Shown: one piece after another, positions 1 through 5,691 of the stretch
Numbering within the stretch: position 1 is the stretch's first letter
Layout: each line of letters begins with the position of its first letter
DNA from: an uncultured Eubacterium sp.
GTDB taxonomy: Bacteria; Bacillota; Clostridia; Lachnospirales; Lachnospiraceae
Direction of reading: 5' to 3'
NCBI GenBank assembly: GCA_947573465.1
Contig: CANPET010000106.1
Coordinates: 1 to 6,156 of the forward strand
Length of the DNA: 6,156 bases
Notes under the pieces: generated by a model
Seen by the model: only the letters and a program-made list of their open reading frames with translations
Database searches by the model: none
Told to the model about the DNA's origin: nothing
Translations under genes and position numbers: made by a program

Positions 1-21
1 AGGCATTTTTCAAACAATTAT

Positions 22-459
22 ATGCGAACCCTTATTTATGGGCTTATCAGTTATGAAATGCTGTCTTATATGTTTTTTGGTGCCGGAACATCTGTGATAG
101 ATTATGTGGTTTTCTCTTCTATCACTGCCATGGGATGCAATGAATTAATATCTAATGCCATTTCTACTATATGTGCCATTATTTTTGCCTATGTAACAAA
201 TAAACTCTGGGTATTTCAAAGCAGAACTTACAATTTTTCCGCAATTATCCGGGAGTTTATCAAGTTCACAAACGCTCGTGTGATTACATGGATTATCACG
301 TCAATTATATTGTTAATTTCTAAGCTGCTTGATGGTAATCCTTATGCAGCCAAGGCTATTGCCATGATTTTAACAGTTATTATAAATTATATTTTTAGTA
401 AACTATTTATTTTTAACAAAGGGAAGGGGACAAAAAATGAAAATGAAGAAGAAAAATAA
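22..459 (+). CDS. GtrA-family membrane protein (lipid-linked sugar flippase-like), start uncertain
   Basis: This is a small hydrophobic protein of 145 residues if it starts at the ATG at 22, a normal length for GtrA proteins. Four membrane segments are visible at about residues 14-36, 42-60, 86-103 and 108-130. The NKLWVF stretch (60-65) after segment 2 and a related N..FSKLFIF stretch (122-131) at the end of segment 4 are typical of the family. The tail is charged and rich in Lys and Glu. GtrA proteins are thought to move polyprenyl-phosphate-linked sugars across the cytoplasmic membrane for envelope polymer glycosylation. The partner here is the overlapping yfhO-like gene. The start is weak: the frame stays open to base 1 and no Shine-Dalgarno sequence lies at a usable distance from 22, so the true start may be upstream of the window. 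The family call is firm; the transported sugar is unknown. Confidence 0.85.
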   Translation: MRTLIYGLISYEMLSYMFFGAGTSVIDYVVFSSITAMGCNELISNAISTICAIIFAYVTNKLWVFQSRTYNFSAIIREFIKFTNARVITWIITSIILLISKLLDGNPYAAKAIAMILTVIINYIFSKLFIFNKGKGTKNENEEEK

Positions 460-3121
460 CTTTTCATTTACAAAGTGGTGCAGCGATAATAAGCTTTATT
501 TTTTAGCATTTATCCTGCCGGTTATTTCAATGACTGTTGTGTATTTAATCAAAGGGGTATTTCCATTTGGAGATGAAATGTACCTTAGAAGTGATTGTTA
601 CCACCAATACACACCATATCTTGAAATCCTGCAAAACAAATTGCGTGGAGGTGGAAGCCTGTTTTATACATGGGAAATTGGCTCCGGTATGAACTTTTTG
701 GCAATTGCTGCCTATTATTTATCCAGCCCATTTAATCTGCTTACGATTTTATGGCCTGGCAATATGGCTGACTTTGTAAGTTTTTCCATCATATTAAAAA
801 TGGGACTTTCAGGATTTGCTACTACTTACTTTTTGACAAAGAAATTTGATAGTGAAAATATCAATGCCGTAATTTTTGGTATGATTTATGCTTTGTCAGC
901 ATACTTTGCAGCATTCAGCTGGAATATTATGTGGCTGGACTGCATGTGGCTGCTTCCATTTATTATTCTCGGCCTTGACCGTTTAGTAAATGAAAAGCGC
1001 TACAAGATGTACTGTATTGCATTGGCTCTCGGTATTTTCTCTAATTATTATATTGGAATCATGCTGTGTATTTACAGTGTTATCTATTTTATATATTTAC
1101 TTTGCGTTTCTGATTTCGATTCCACTATCGGTCAATTAAAAGCAAGATTACTTGCATTAAAAGATTTCGCTATTTATTCATTATTAGGTGGCGGTCTGGC
1201 AGCATGTGTTATTCTTCCGGAATACTTTAACATGCTTATGACAAAATCAGCAGATACATCATTTCCGGAGGCTTTAGAAGAATATTTTTCAATTCTTTAT
1301 ATGCTCTTCCGTTCATTAATCTGTATACCTGTAGCTGATTTAAAATATCCACATGACCCGAACATCTATTGTACGGTGGCTGTATTTATTTTAATTCCGC
1401 TATTCTGGTTATGCAAAAAAATCAACGTGAAAGAACGTGTCGGCAAAACAGTTATTGCTGTTATTATGTTATTAAGTTTTAGTTTTAACATTCCAAACTA
1501 TATCTGGCATGGCTTACATTTTCCAAACAGCCTGCCATGTAGAGAATCGTTCCTATATATTTTCCTGATAGTTACAATGGCTTATGAAGCTTTTATTCAT
1601 ATCCGGGAATTTAAACCGGCACACATTGCCGGCTCTGCCGGAGCTTCTGTTGGTCTAATACTAATATTACAGGAATTATTCAAAAATACCGGTTTCTTTA
1701 GTGAACTGGATGTAGATACAAGTATTATTAAGATTATTTATTTTAGTCTTATCTTTATTGCTTTGTATGTACTTTTATTTTTCTGCTACAGAAAATATGA
1801 TGACATGAAAGCATTCTTTACGTATTTATTAATACTATTGGTTTTCTGTGAATTAACTTTAAACATGAGTGTTACAGGTATTCCTAGTACCTCTTCACGT
1901 AGTGGATATTATGAAGCAAGAACTACTTATGACGAGCTAAATAAAGATGCCGAAGATATGGCAAAAGCTGAGGGCGTTAATTTCTACCGTACAGAAGGCG
2001 AATATCACGCCACCAGAAATGACGGTGCCCGTTTTGGTTATGACAGCGTATCAACATTTTCATCGGTCGCTTCTGCAGCAATACAGGATTATTATGATGA
2101 AATTGGTATGCAGACATCATTCAACGCTTATTCATATTATGGTCACACACCATTAACTGCAGCGATGCAGTCAATCAAATATGAATACGCAACCGGCTCC
2201 TGTTCTCTTCCAAATAATATGACACTGGTCAAACAAAAGACCTACAAAACAAAAGGCGGTCAGAATACATTAAAATTATATAAATATAATAATACACTTC
2301 CCCTTGGATTTATGATGAATACCGGCACTGAAGCCAGCTGGGATAAAAAAAGTGGAAATCCATTTGCAACACAAAATAACTTTGTTCGTACAGCTGTAAA
2401 TGGAGGTAAGAATATTTTCCATCAGTTGAAATCATCTGCTGTCGGATCATTTAGCACAGAATATGCATTAGAAGCAAATGATAACTATACACCAGACCCA
2501 AACCAGAAAACATATGATGTATATTTCTATTGCACAACATCATCTGAAACTTTGACAGCTACTGTGACTGGTGGCAACATTATTGAAGAACAGAATGGTA
2601 CAAACTCAACGACAACGACAAAATCATTCTCTTCAACAAATCAAAATTATATTTGCCATCTTGGAAATGTAACTGCTGGTTCCAGCATTACTATCACTGC
2701 CGGAGATGGACAGTCAATTTCTGCTTGTTATGCATATGCTTTTGACAATGAAGCATGGCAGGAAGATTTTGCGCTGTTAAATGCCAACCCATATACTGTT
2801 ACTGAACGCAGTGATACAAAAATTACCGGTACTGTAACTGCTACACAGCAGGGTATTATGTACACATCAATTCCTTATGACAAAGGCTGGAAAGTTTCTG
2901 TTGATGGAAATGAATCTGCAATTACTCCTATCTGTGATGGTGCATTTATCGGTGTATTAGTAGATGGTGGGCAACATGAAGTAACATTTAAATACACTCC
3001 TCAGGGATTTGGAAGTGGTTTAACAATCAGTATTTTATGTTTACTGGCATTCCTTGGTCTGATATTTAAAGATGATATTACAGCATTTATCGCAGCAAAA
3101 GGAAAAAAACAAAAGAAATAA
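437..3121 (+). CDS. yfhO: YfhO-family multi-pass membrane protein (GT-C-like glycosyltransferase)
   Basis: This 894-residue protein has the YfhO family layout. TM1 lies at about 21-41. It is followed by an outer loop with Asp46 and Asp53, then HQY (56-58), GSGMNFLA (82-89) and YYLSSPFN (93-100). Many membrane segments follow to about residue 480. A beta-rich extracytoplasmic domain comes next, ending in the family signature YDKGWKVSVDG (about 814-824), and a last TM lies at about 860-880 before a lysine-rich tail. GT-C enzymes usually carry a catalytic acid in the first outer loop, so Asp46 or Asp53 is the candidate (inference). In Bacillus subtilis, YfhO works with CsbB in lipoteichoic acid glycosylation. 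The start at 437 follows GGGAAGGGG at 421-429 and overlaps gtrA by 23 bp, which suggests translational coupling. A second ATG at 443 is possible. The acceptor polymer cannot be read from sequence. Confidence 0.9.
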   Translation: MKMKKKNNFSFTKWCSDNKLYFLAFILPVISMTVVYLIKGVFPFGDEMYLRSDCYHQYTPYLEILQNKLRGGGSLFYTWEIGSGMNFLAIAAYYLSSPFNLLTILWPGNMADFVSFSIILKMGLSGFATTYFLTKKFDSENINAVIFGMIYALSAYFAAFSWNIMWLDCMWLLPFIILGLDRLVNEKRYKMYCIALALGIFSNYYIGIMLCIYSVIYFIYLLCVSDFDSTIGQLKARLLALKDFAIYSLLGGGLAACVILPEYFNMLMTKSADTSFPEALEEYFSILYMLFRSLICIPVADLKYPHDPNIYCTVAVFILIPLFWLCKKINVKERVGKTVIAVIMLLSFSFNIPNYIWHGLHFPNSLPCRESFLYIFLIVTMAYEAFIHIREFKPAHIAGSAGASVGLILILQELFKNTGFFSELDVDTSIIKIIYFSLIFIALYVLLFFCYRKYDDMKAFFTYLLILLVFCELTLNMSVTGIPSTSSRSGYYEARTTYDELNKDAEDMAKAEGVNFYRTEGEYHATRNDGARFGYDSVSTFSSVASAAIQDYYDEIGMQTSFNAYSYYGHTPLTAAMQSIKYEYATGSCSLPNNMTLVKQKTYKTKGGQNTLKLYKYNNTLPLGFMMNTGTEASWDKKSGNPFATQNNFVRTAVNGGKNIFHQLKSSAVGSFSTEYALEANDNYTPDPNQKTYDVYFYCTTSSETLTATVTGGNIIEEQNGTNSTTTTKSFSSTNQNYICHLGNVTAGSSITITAGDGQSISACYAYAFDNEAWQEDFALLNANPYTVTERSDTKITGTVTATQQGIMYTSIPYDKGWKVSVDGNESAITPICDGAFIGVLVDGGQHEVTFKYTPQGFGSGLTISILCLLAFLGLIFKDDITAFIAAKGKKQKK

Positions 3122-3158
3122 ATTTTGAGTTGTGAGACATTGCAGCTCTAGGTTTATA

Positions 3159-3193
3159 GCACGCAAGAGAAAAGCAAGTGACTGCGTAAGCAG
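3159..3193. repeat. Left copy of 35-bp inverted repeat around the hairpin array
   Basis: This copy matches the reverse complement of 3990-4024 at 32 of 35 positions, and the inner 25 are identical. The match covers the 5' arm, loop and inner 3' arm of the terminator hairpin, and also a GCAYGCA stretch outside the main stem. Two independent terminators would not need the same loop and outer sequence, so the copies probably share an origin. Confidence 0.85.
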
Positions 3194-3207
3194 GCATTTG
3201 CTTTTTT
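3170..3207 (+). terminator. Intrinsic terminator after yfhO
   Basis: A long hairpin lies 48 bp after the yfhO stop. AAAAGCAA (3170-3177) pairs with TTGCTTTT (3198-3205), and GTGACTGC (3178-3185) pairs with GCAGGCAT (3190-3197) with one G·T wobble and one A·G mismatch. The loop is GTAA, a GNRA-type tetraloop. Six T residues at 3202-3207 form the downstream tract. An outer CGCA (3162-3165) can also pair with TGCG (3210-3213). A-rich sequence on the 5' side may let it act in both directions. It is nearly the same as the hairpin at 3971-4015 in reverse orientation. Confidence 0.9.
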
Positions 3208-3213
3208 AATGCG

Positions 3214-3300
3214 ATACCGACAAAAATCATAAGTACATAGCACGGCAGACGTGTTAACGGCTGGATTTTTGAGGTGTCGAGGGGTTCAAATATAAAAGGA
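3214..3300. other. Structured non-repetitive segment before array block A
   Basis: This stretch sits between the yfhO terminator and the first array and looks less AT-rich than its surroundings. CGACA (3218-3222) can pair with TGTCG (3275-3279), and AAAATC (3223-3228) with GATTTT (3264-3269), leaving a five-base bulge (3270-3274). Inside lies a small CACG/CGTG hairpin (3241-3244 with 3250-3253). No reading frame with a ribosome site is seen. The nested pairing suggests a folded RNA or the remains of one, but I recognise no family and no clear promoter. The strand is undetermined because the pairing works for either. Confidence 0.4.
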
Positions 3301-3351
3301 TAGACTTGGAAATTTTGATATGAGAAAAATTACTTTTACAACCAAAGATAA

Positions 3352-3615
3352 TTACACATATTAATTTGTTTTTTGTATATATCTACGTGTAATCTTCATC
3401 TACTTTTTGAAAAATTCAAGGATGTTTACACGCATAAATTCATTTTCCCCAGAATCTACGTGTAATCTTAATTGATACTTTATTAAAATCCTAAAAATAT
3501 TACACGTATAAACTCATCTTCTCATTAGATATGCGTGTAATCTCCTGTTGCACTTTTTTAGAAATCCGAAAAACTTACACATATTTTATTTGTTTTTATA
3601 CAAATATGCGTGTAA
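3352..3615. repeat. Hairpin array block A: four units with TTACAC/GTGTAA arms
   Basis: Four inverted-repeat units lie at 3352-3392, 3426-3465, 3500-3540 and 3575-3615, each 40-41 bp. Starts are 74, 74 and 75 bp apart. Every unit opens with TTACAC and closes with GTGTAA. Pairing extends further in some units, to about 11 pairs with one wobble in unit 3. The loops are T-rich and loosely alike. The 33-34 bp between units is also related: it begins TCTT or TCTC, has a run of T in the middle, then an A-rich part. The block is therefore a degenerate tandem repeat of a whole 74-bp module rather than separate palindromes. A faint, decayed piece of one more inter-unit segment may lie at about 3329-3351. 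No protein gene is supported here. Confidence 0.9.
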
Positions 3616-3697
3616 TTGATATCAGATGCAAGATATAAATTTCGGTTTGTGAGGGTGACTTTCCTGCTGAAAGATAGTTTGCCACTACGAAACTAAA
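3616..3697. other. Structured non-repetitive segment between array blocks A and B
   Basis: This 82-bp gap replaces the usual 33-34 bp inter-unit segment and breaks the 74-bp rhythm. It contains nested pairing: TTTCG (3640-3644) with CGAAA (3688-3692), GTG (3649-3651) with CAC (3683-3685), and CTTTC (3659-3663) with GAAAG (3669-3673) around the loop CTGCT. It looks richer in G and C than the arrays on either side. It shares no clear sequence with the segment at 3214-3300 but holds the same position, just ahead of a block of four hairpins. Function is unknown. Confidence 0.4.
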
Positions 3698-3961
3698 TTA
3701 CATATACCAACTAATTTTTCATATATTTTATATGTAATATTTCTTTACTTTTTAGAAAAGTCAAAGGAGATTACATATGTAAATCTATTTTTCCACCGAA
3801 TATATATGTAATCTTCATCTGTCCTTTGGGGAAATGCAAAAAATTTTACATATGGAATATCGCCTTTTTGAAGGGTATATATGTAATCTCGACTTGCGTT
3901 TTAGGAAATCCAGTTCATTTTACATATATGAAATCGTTTTCTTGGGAAAATATATATGTAA
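3698..3961. repeat. Hairpin array block B: four units with TTACAT/ATGTAA arms
   Basis: Four units lie at 3698-3737, 3771-3811, 3846-3886 and 3920-3961, with starts 73, 75 and 74 bp apart. Every unit opens with TTACATAT and closes with ATATGTAA. The stems are 8-11 pairs, perfect or with one wobble. Loops often carry AAATC followed by TTTT, and the inter-unit segments resemble those of block A (TCTTCATCT at the start, a T run, then GAAAT). Blocks A and B are the same module with a different arm base. The last unit ends just 9 bp before the A-tract of the HIT-gene terminator. Frames through this block exist only as a by-product of the 75-bp spacing and lack ribosome sites. Confidence 0.9.
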
Positions 3962-3970
3962 TTGGCTCTG

Positions 3971-4015
3971 AAAAAAGAAAAGCAAATATCTGCTTACGCA
4001 GTCACTTGCTTTTCT
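3971..4015 (-). terminator. Intrinsic terminator after the HIT gene
   Basis: Read on the minus strand, this hairpin starts 28 bp after the HIT stop codon. The outer stem is ten perfect pairs (3976-3985 with 4006-4015). The inner stem has two wobbles and one mismatch, with CTGC/GCAG closing a GTAA loop. A T tract corresponding to plus-strand A3971-A3976 follows it. It is the reverse-oriented twin of the yfhO terminator at 3170-3207. Confidence 0.87.
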
Positions 4016-4024
4016 TCTGCATGC
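3990..4024. repeat. Right copy of 35-bp inverted repeat around the hairpin array
   Basis: This is the partner of 3159-3193 in opposite orientation, with 32 of 35 positions matching after reverse complementing. Together the two copies bracket the hairpin array. I see no target-site duplication just outside them. Confidence 0.85.
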
Positions 4025-4043
4025 AACAAATTAGAATTTGACT

Positions 4044-4433
4044 CTATATTGTCTCTCGTATTAGCTTTGCTATTTCTGAGGAAACAGACTTAGGTTCATA
4101 ACCATATGTCCATCCAAAACCATCTTTCTCATATCTTGGGAAAATATGTAAATGGTAGTGTCCAACGTCATTAAACTTGCCACCATTCTGCATAATACTA
4201 TATCCATCAGAATGATATATTTGTTTCAATGCAATCACAATCTTTTTCGATATAATCATTAAATGAGATAACAATTCATCTGGAATCTCATCAACATCCA
4301 AGTAATGTTCTTTTGTCACCAATAAAATATGTCCCTCATTTATTGGCTCCATATCCATAAAAGCCATTACCATTTCATCTTCATATACTATATCTGTTTT
4401 AATCTGTTCCTTATTACAAAAAGCACAACTCAT
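4044..4433 (-). CDS. HIT-family (histidine triad) nucleotide-binding protein
   Basis: This 129-residue cytoplasmic protein carries the family's histidine triad as His92-Tyr-His94-Leu-His96-Ile-Phe in GHYHLHIFPR. The central His94 is the expected nucleophile in nucleoside phosphoramidate or dinucleotide hydrolysis. The N-terminal half has the usual HIT sequence: CAFC at 3-6, a possible half zinc site with His43, VYEDEMVMAFMD at 16-27, and PINEGHILLVTKEHY at 30-44. The asparagine-glycine pair at 83-84 fits the nucleotide pocket. The residues before the triad (KFNDVG) are shorter than the GQEV-type run of HINT proteins, so it may belong to a diverged HIT branch, and its substrate is uncertain. 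The start is supported by GGGAGGA (4439-4445). It lies 97 bp downstream of the lipoprotein gene on the same strand, so co-transcription is possible. Confidence 0.92.
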   Translation of the reverse strand: MSCAFCNKEQIKTDIVYEDEMVMAFMDMEPINEGHILLVTKEHYLDVDEIPDELLSHLMIISKKIVIALKQIYHSDGYSIMQNGGKFNDVGHYHLHIFPRYEKDGFGWTYGYEPKSVSSEIAKLIRETI

Positions 4434-4534
4434 TTAATTCCTCCCAGACATATAAAATCGGAATTTATTATCTCGTTCTCAATTTATCTACTTCTCAAAA
4501 CGGAATTTATATTTACAATTAACCCGGAATTTAT
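4434..4534 (-). repeat. Three direct copies of ATAAATTCCG upstream of the HIT gene
   Basis: On the minus strand the ten-base word ATAAATTCCG occurs exactly at 4525-4534, 4501-4510 and 4459-4468. A partial match (ATAAATTG) lies at 4480-4487. The first copy overlaps the lipoprotein stop codon and the others fill the gap before the HIT gene. Spacings are 24 and 42 bp. No strong -35/-10 pair is evident, although GATAAT and TTGAGA words are present. The copies could be an operator or simple AT-rich duplication. Confidence 0.5.
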
Positions 4535-5559
4535 CTGTTTGTATACACTTCCAGTAAATTGCTGGTTTTTGTATTTTCTACATCTTCCGGTACAATATCT
4601 TCCCATTCCGATGTATTAAAGTCATAATCTGTATCCTTTAAGAAGGAATCATATTTCTTTTTAAATGCAACTTTCTTAGCCTGTTCAATCATTTCCGTCT
4701 TATTCGCTGTGGTCTCATCCTTCATATAATTATCAACACAATAAATAAGATAATAATTGTTTCCGTCTTGTATTACTTTACTAGTTTTCTCTTTCTTTAC
4801 ATTAAATGCCTCTAATTCCAACTTTGTCTTTGCTTGATTTTTCTTAACAATTCTTTCAACTGAATCATCCTCACTAAGTTGTTTTGCTTCTCTGGCAAAA
4901 TCCCGCTTTCCGGCATTTACATCTTTTGCTATTGATGTCAGTTTAGAAATAATCTGGGATTGTGATGTATTGTCTGATGACATTCTGATATACTGTATCT
5001 TTGCTACTCTTGCATCTTCCTCACTGATATCATCCCCAACAGTTTCGGTTGCCTTATTATATACTTTATCTGCCATATAGTAGTTCGTATACACACTGAT
5101 AACCACATCCATATCGGAATCAAAATATTCTTTTTCCTCCCCACTTAATGACCCATAATACTCTTCAACCATAGCATTAATAGACTTCATATCTTCCTTA
5201 TCCAATTTCACTCTCTCTGTCTCTGCCATAGCAGAAATTGTATACTTTACAGCCATATCATCTTTGACTTTTTTCATAATGAAATCTTTTAAAGTTGTTT
5301 CTTTATCGATTTGTGCTTCCCAATCAATTTTCCCACCAAAATCTTTTTTATATTTATTTACATAATTCATAAATACCAGCTTGTATTCATTATCTGAACA
5401 GACAAGACGATCTACTTCAAAAATTTCATCACTGTGAAGTCCTAATATTTTTCCAAGAATCGGAGTGTCACTGCTTACTTTACACCCTGTAAACATCGTT
5501 GCACTCATAACTGTTGCCAAACCTAATACTGCTATCTTTTTTTTATTTAATCGGGTCAT
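4531..5559 (-). CDS. PrsA/SurA-like lipoprotein with degenerate parvulin domain
   Basis: This 342-residue protein probably sits on the outer face of the membrane and helps fold secreted proteins. The N-terminus has Lys6-8, a hydrophobic stretch (9-22) and the lipobox FTGC with lipidated Cys26. Residues about 45-175 are charged and helical, like the SurA/PrsA N-terminal chaperone region. Residues about 183-280 resemble a PpiC-type rotamase: ARVAKIQYI (183-191), a helix with DVNAGKRDFAREAKQLSEDD (213-232), AFNVKKEKTSKVIQDG (251-266), then YYLIYCVDNY (269-278). The two usual parvulin histidines seem replaced by Lys187 and Tyr270, so isomerase activity is doubtful. The start at 5559 is chosen because TTTGGAGGAA precedes it and it begins the signal peptide. 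The frame extends upstream to a GTG at 5646, but that would bury the signal peptide and run into an inverted repeat. Confidence 0.82.
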   Translation of the reverse strand: MTRLNKKKIAVLGLATVMSATMFTGCKVSSDTPILGKILGLHSDEIFEVDRLVCSDNEYKLVFMNYVNKYKKDFGGKIDWEAQIDKETTLKDFIMKKVKDDMAVKYTISAMAETERVKLDKEDMKSINAMVEEYYGSLSGEEKEYFDSDMDVVISVYTNYYMADKVYNKATETVGDDISEEDARVAKIQYIRMSSDNTSQSQIISKLTSIAKDVNAGKRDFAREAKQLSEDDSVERIVKKNQAKTKLELEAFNVKKEKTSKVIQDGNNYYLIYCVDNYMKDETTANKTEMIEQAKKVAFKKKYDSFLKDTDYDFNTSEWEDIVPEDVENTKTSNLLEVYTNR

Positions 5560-5561
5560 AT

Positions 5562-5568
5562 TTCCTCC
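5562..5568 (-). promoter_or_regulatory. Ribosome binding site fixing the lipoprotein start
   Basis: On the minus strand GGAGGAA lies two bases before the ATG at 5559 (GGAGG centred about seven bases away). It settles the start in favour of 5559 over the upstream in-frame GTG at 5646, which has no such site. Confidence 0.85.
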
Positions 5569-5620
5569 AAACTGTATTATCAGGACACCATTGGGTTCCA
5601 CTTTATGCTTCATAATTTCT

Positions 5621-5626
5621 ATTATA
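5621..5626 (-). promoter_or_regulatory. Candidate -10 box for the lipoprotein gene
   Basis: A perfect TATAAT reads on the minus strand about 61 bp before the lipoprotein start, immediately after the inverted repeat at 5631-5691. No good TTGACA-like box lies 16-18 bp upstream and there is no TGn extension. This may be a weak or activator-dependent promoter, or chance in AT-rich DNA. Confidence 0.3.
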
Positions 5627-5630
5627 TTCT

Positions 5631-5691
5631 GTAACAGTTCAGCCACTAGCTCGAATCCGCTGCCCTTTTCTGTCCATGGCTGAGCTGTTAC
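5631..5691. repeat. 61-bp inverted repeat between the HAD and lipoprotein genes
   Basis: GTAACAGTTCAGCCA (5631-5645) faces TGGCTGAGCTGTTAC (5677-5691), 14 of 15 complementary. The odd pair would be a G·U wobble in plus-strand RNA and a C·A mismatch in minus-strand RNA. The 31-nt loop is less AT-rich than its surroundings. The right arm touches the HAD stop codon, and the left arm ends four bases before a TATAAT. Neither strand has a T tract after the stem, so it is not a standard intrinsic terminator. It may be an interspersed palindromic repeat, a processing hairpin or an operator. Confidence 0.8.

Noticed and set aside
1947..2156. Plus-strand 69-residue frame inside yfhO
   Set aside because: It is an out-of-frame shadow of a clearly coding region.
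3271..3300. tRNA-like 3' half (TGTCGAGGGGTTCAAAT)
   Set aside because: It has the T-loop word but no matching 3' strand of the T stem, no acceptor stem and no anticodon arm.
3765..3782. AAAGGAGA followed by ATGTAA, resembling a start-stop minimal ORF
   Set aside because: The ATGTAA is part of the conserved array arm region, and the A/G-rich linker matches a ribosome site only by chance. No other unit keeps the pair.
3352..3961. Possible CRISPR array
   Set aside because: The repeated arms are short, palindromic and separated alternately by about 29 and 33-34 bp. Both intervals are related between units rather than unique, and the repeats are degenerate. No cas genes are present in the window.
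3826..4041. Plus-strand 71-residue frame through block B
   Set aside because: The frame is open only because of the near-75-bp repeat spacing. It has no ribosome site and runs through the terminator hairpin, and its repeated peptide pieces mirror the DNA repeat.
4329..4619. Plus-strand 96-residue frame
   Set aside because: It lies antisense to the HIT and lipoprotein genes, has no ribosome site and has no recognisable protein character.
5560..5646. 29-residue N-terminal extension of the lipoprotein from a GTG at 5646
   Set aside because: The extension has no ribosome site, begins inside the inverted repeat and would place the signal peptide internally. The ATG at 5559 has a strong ribosome site.
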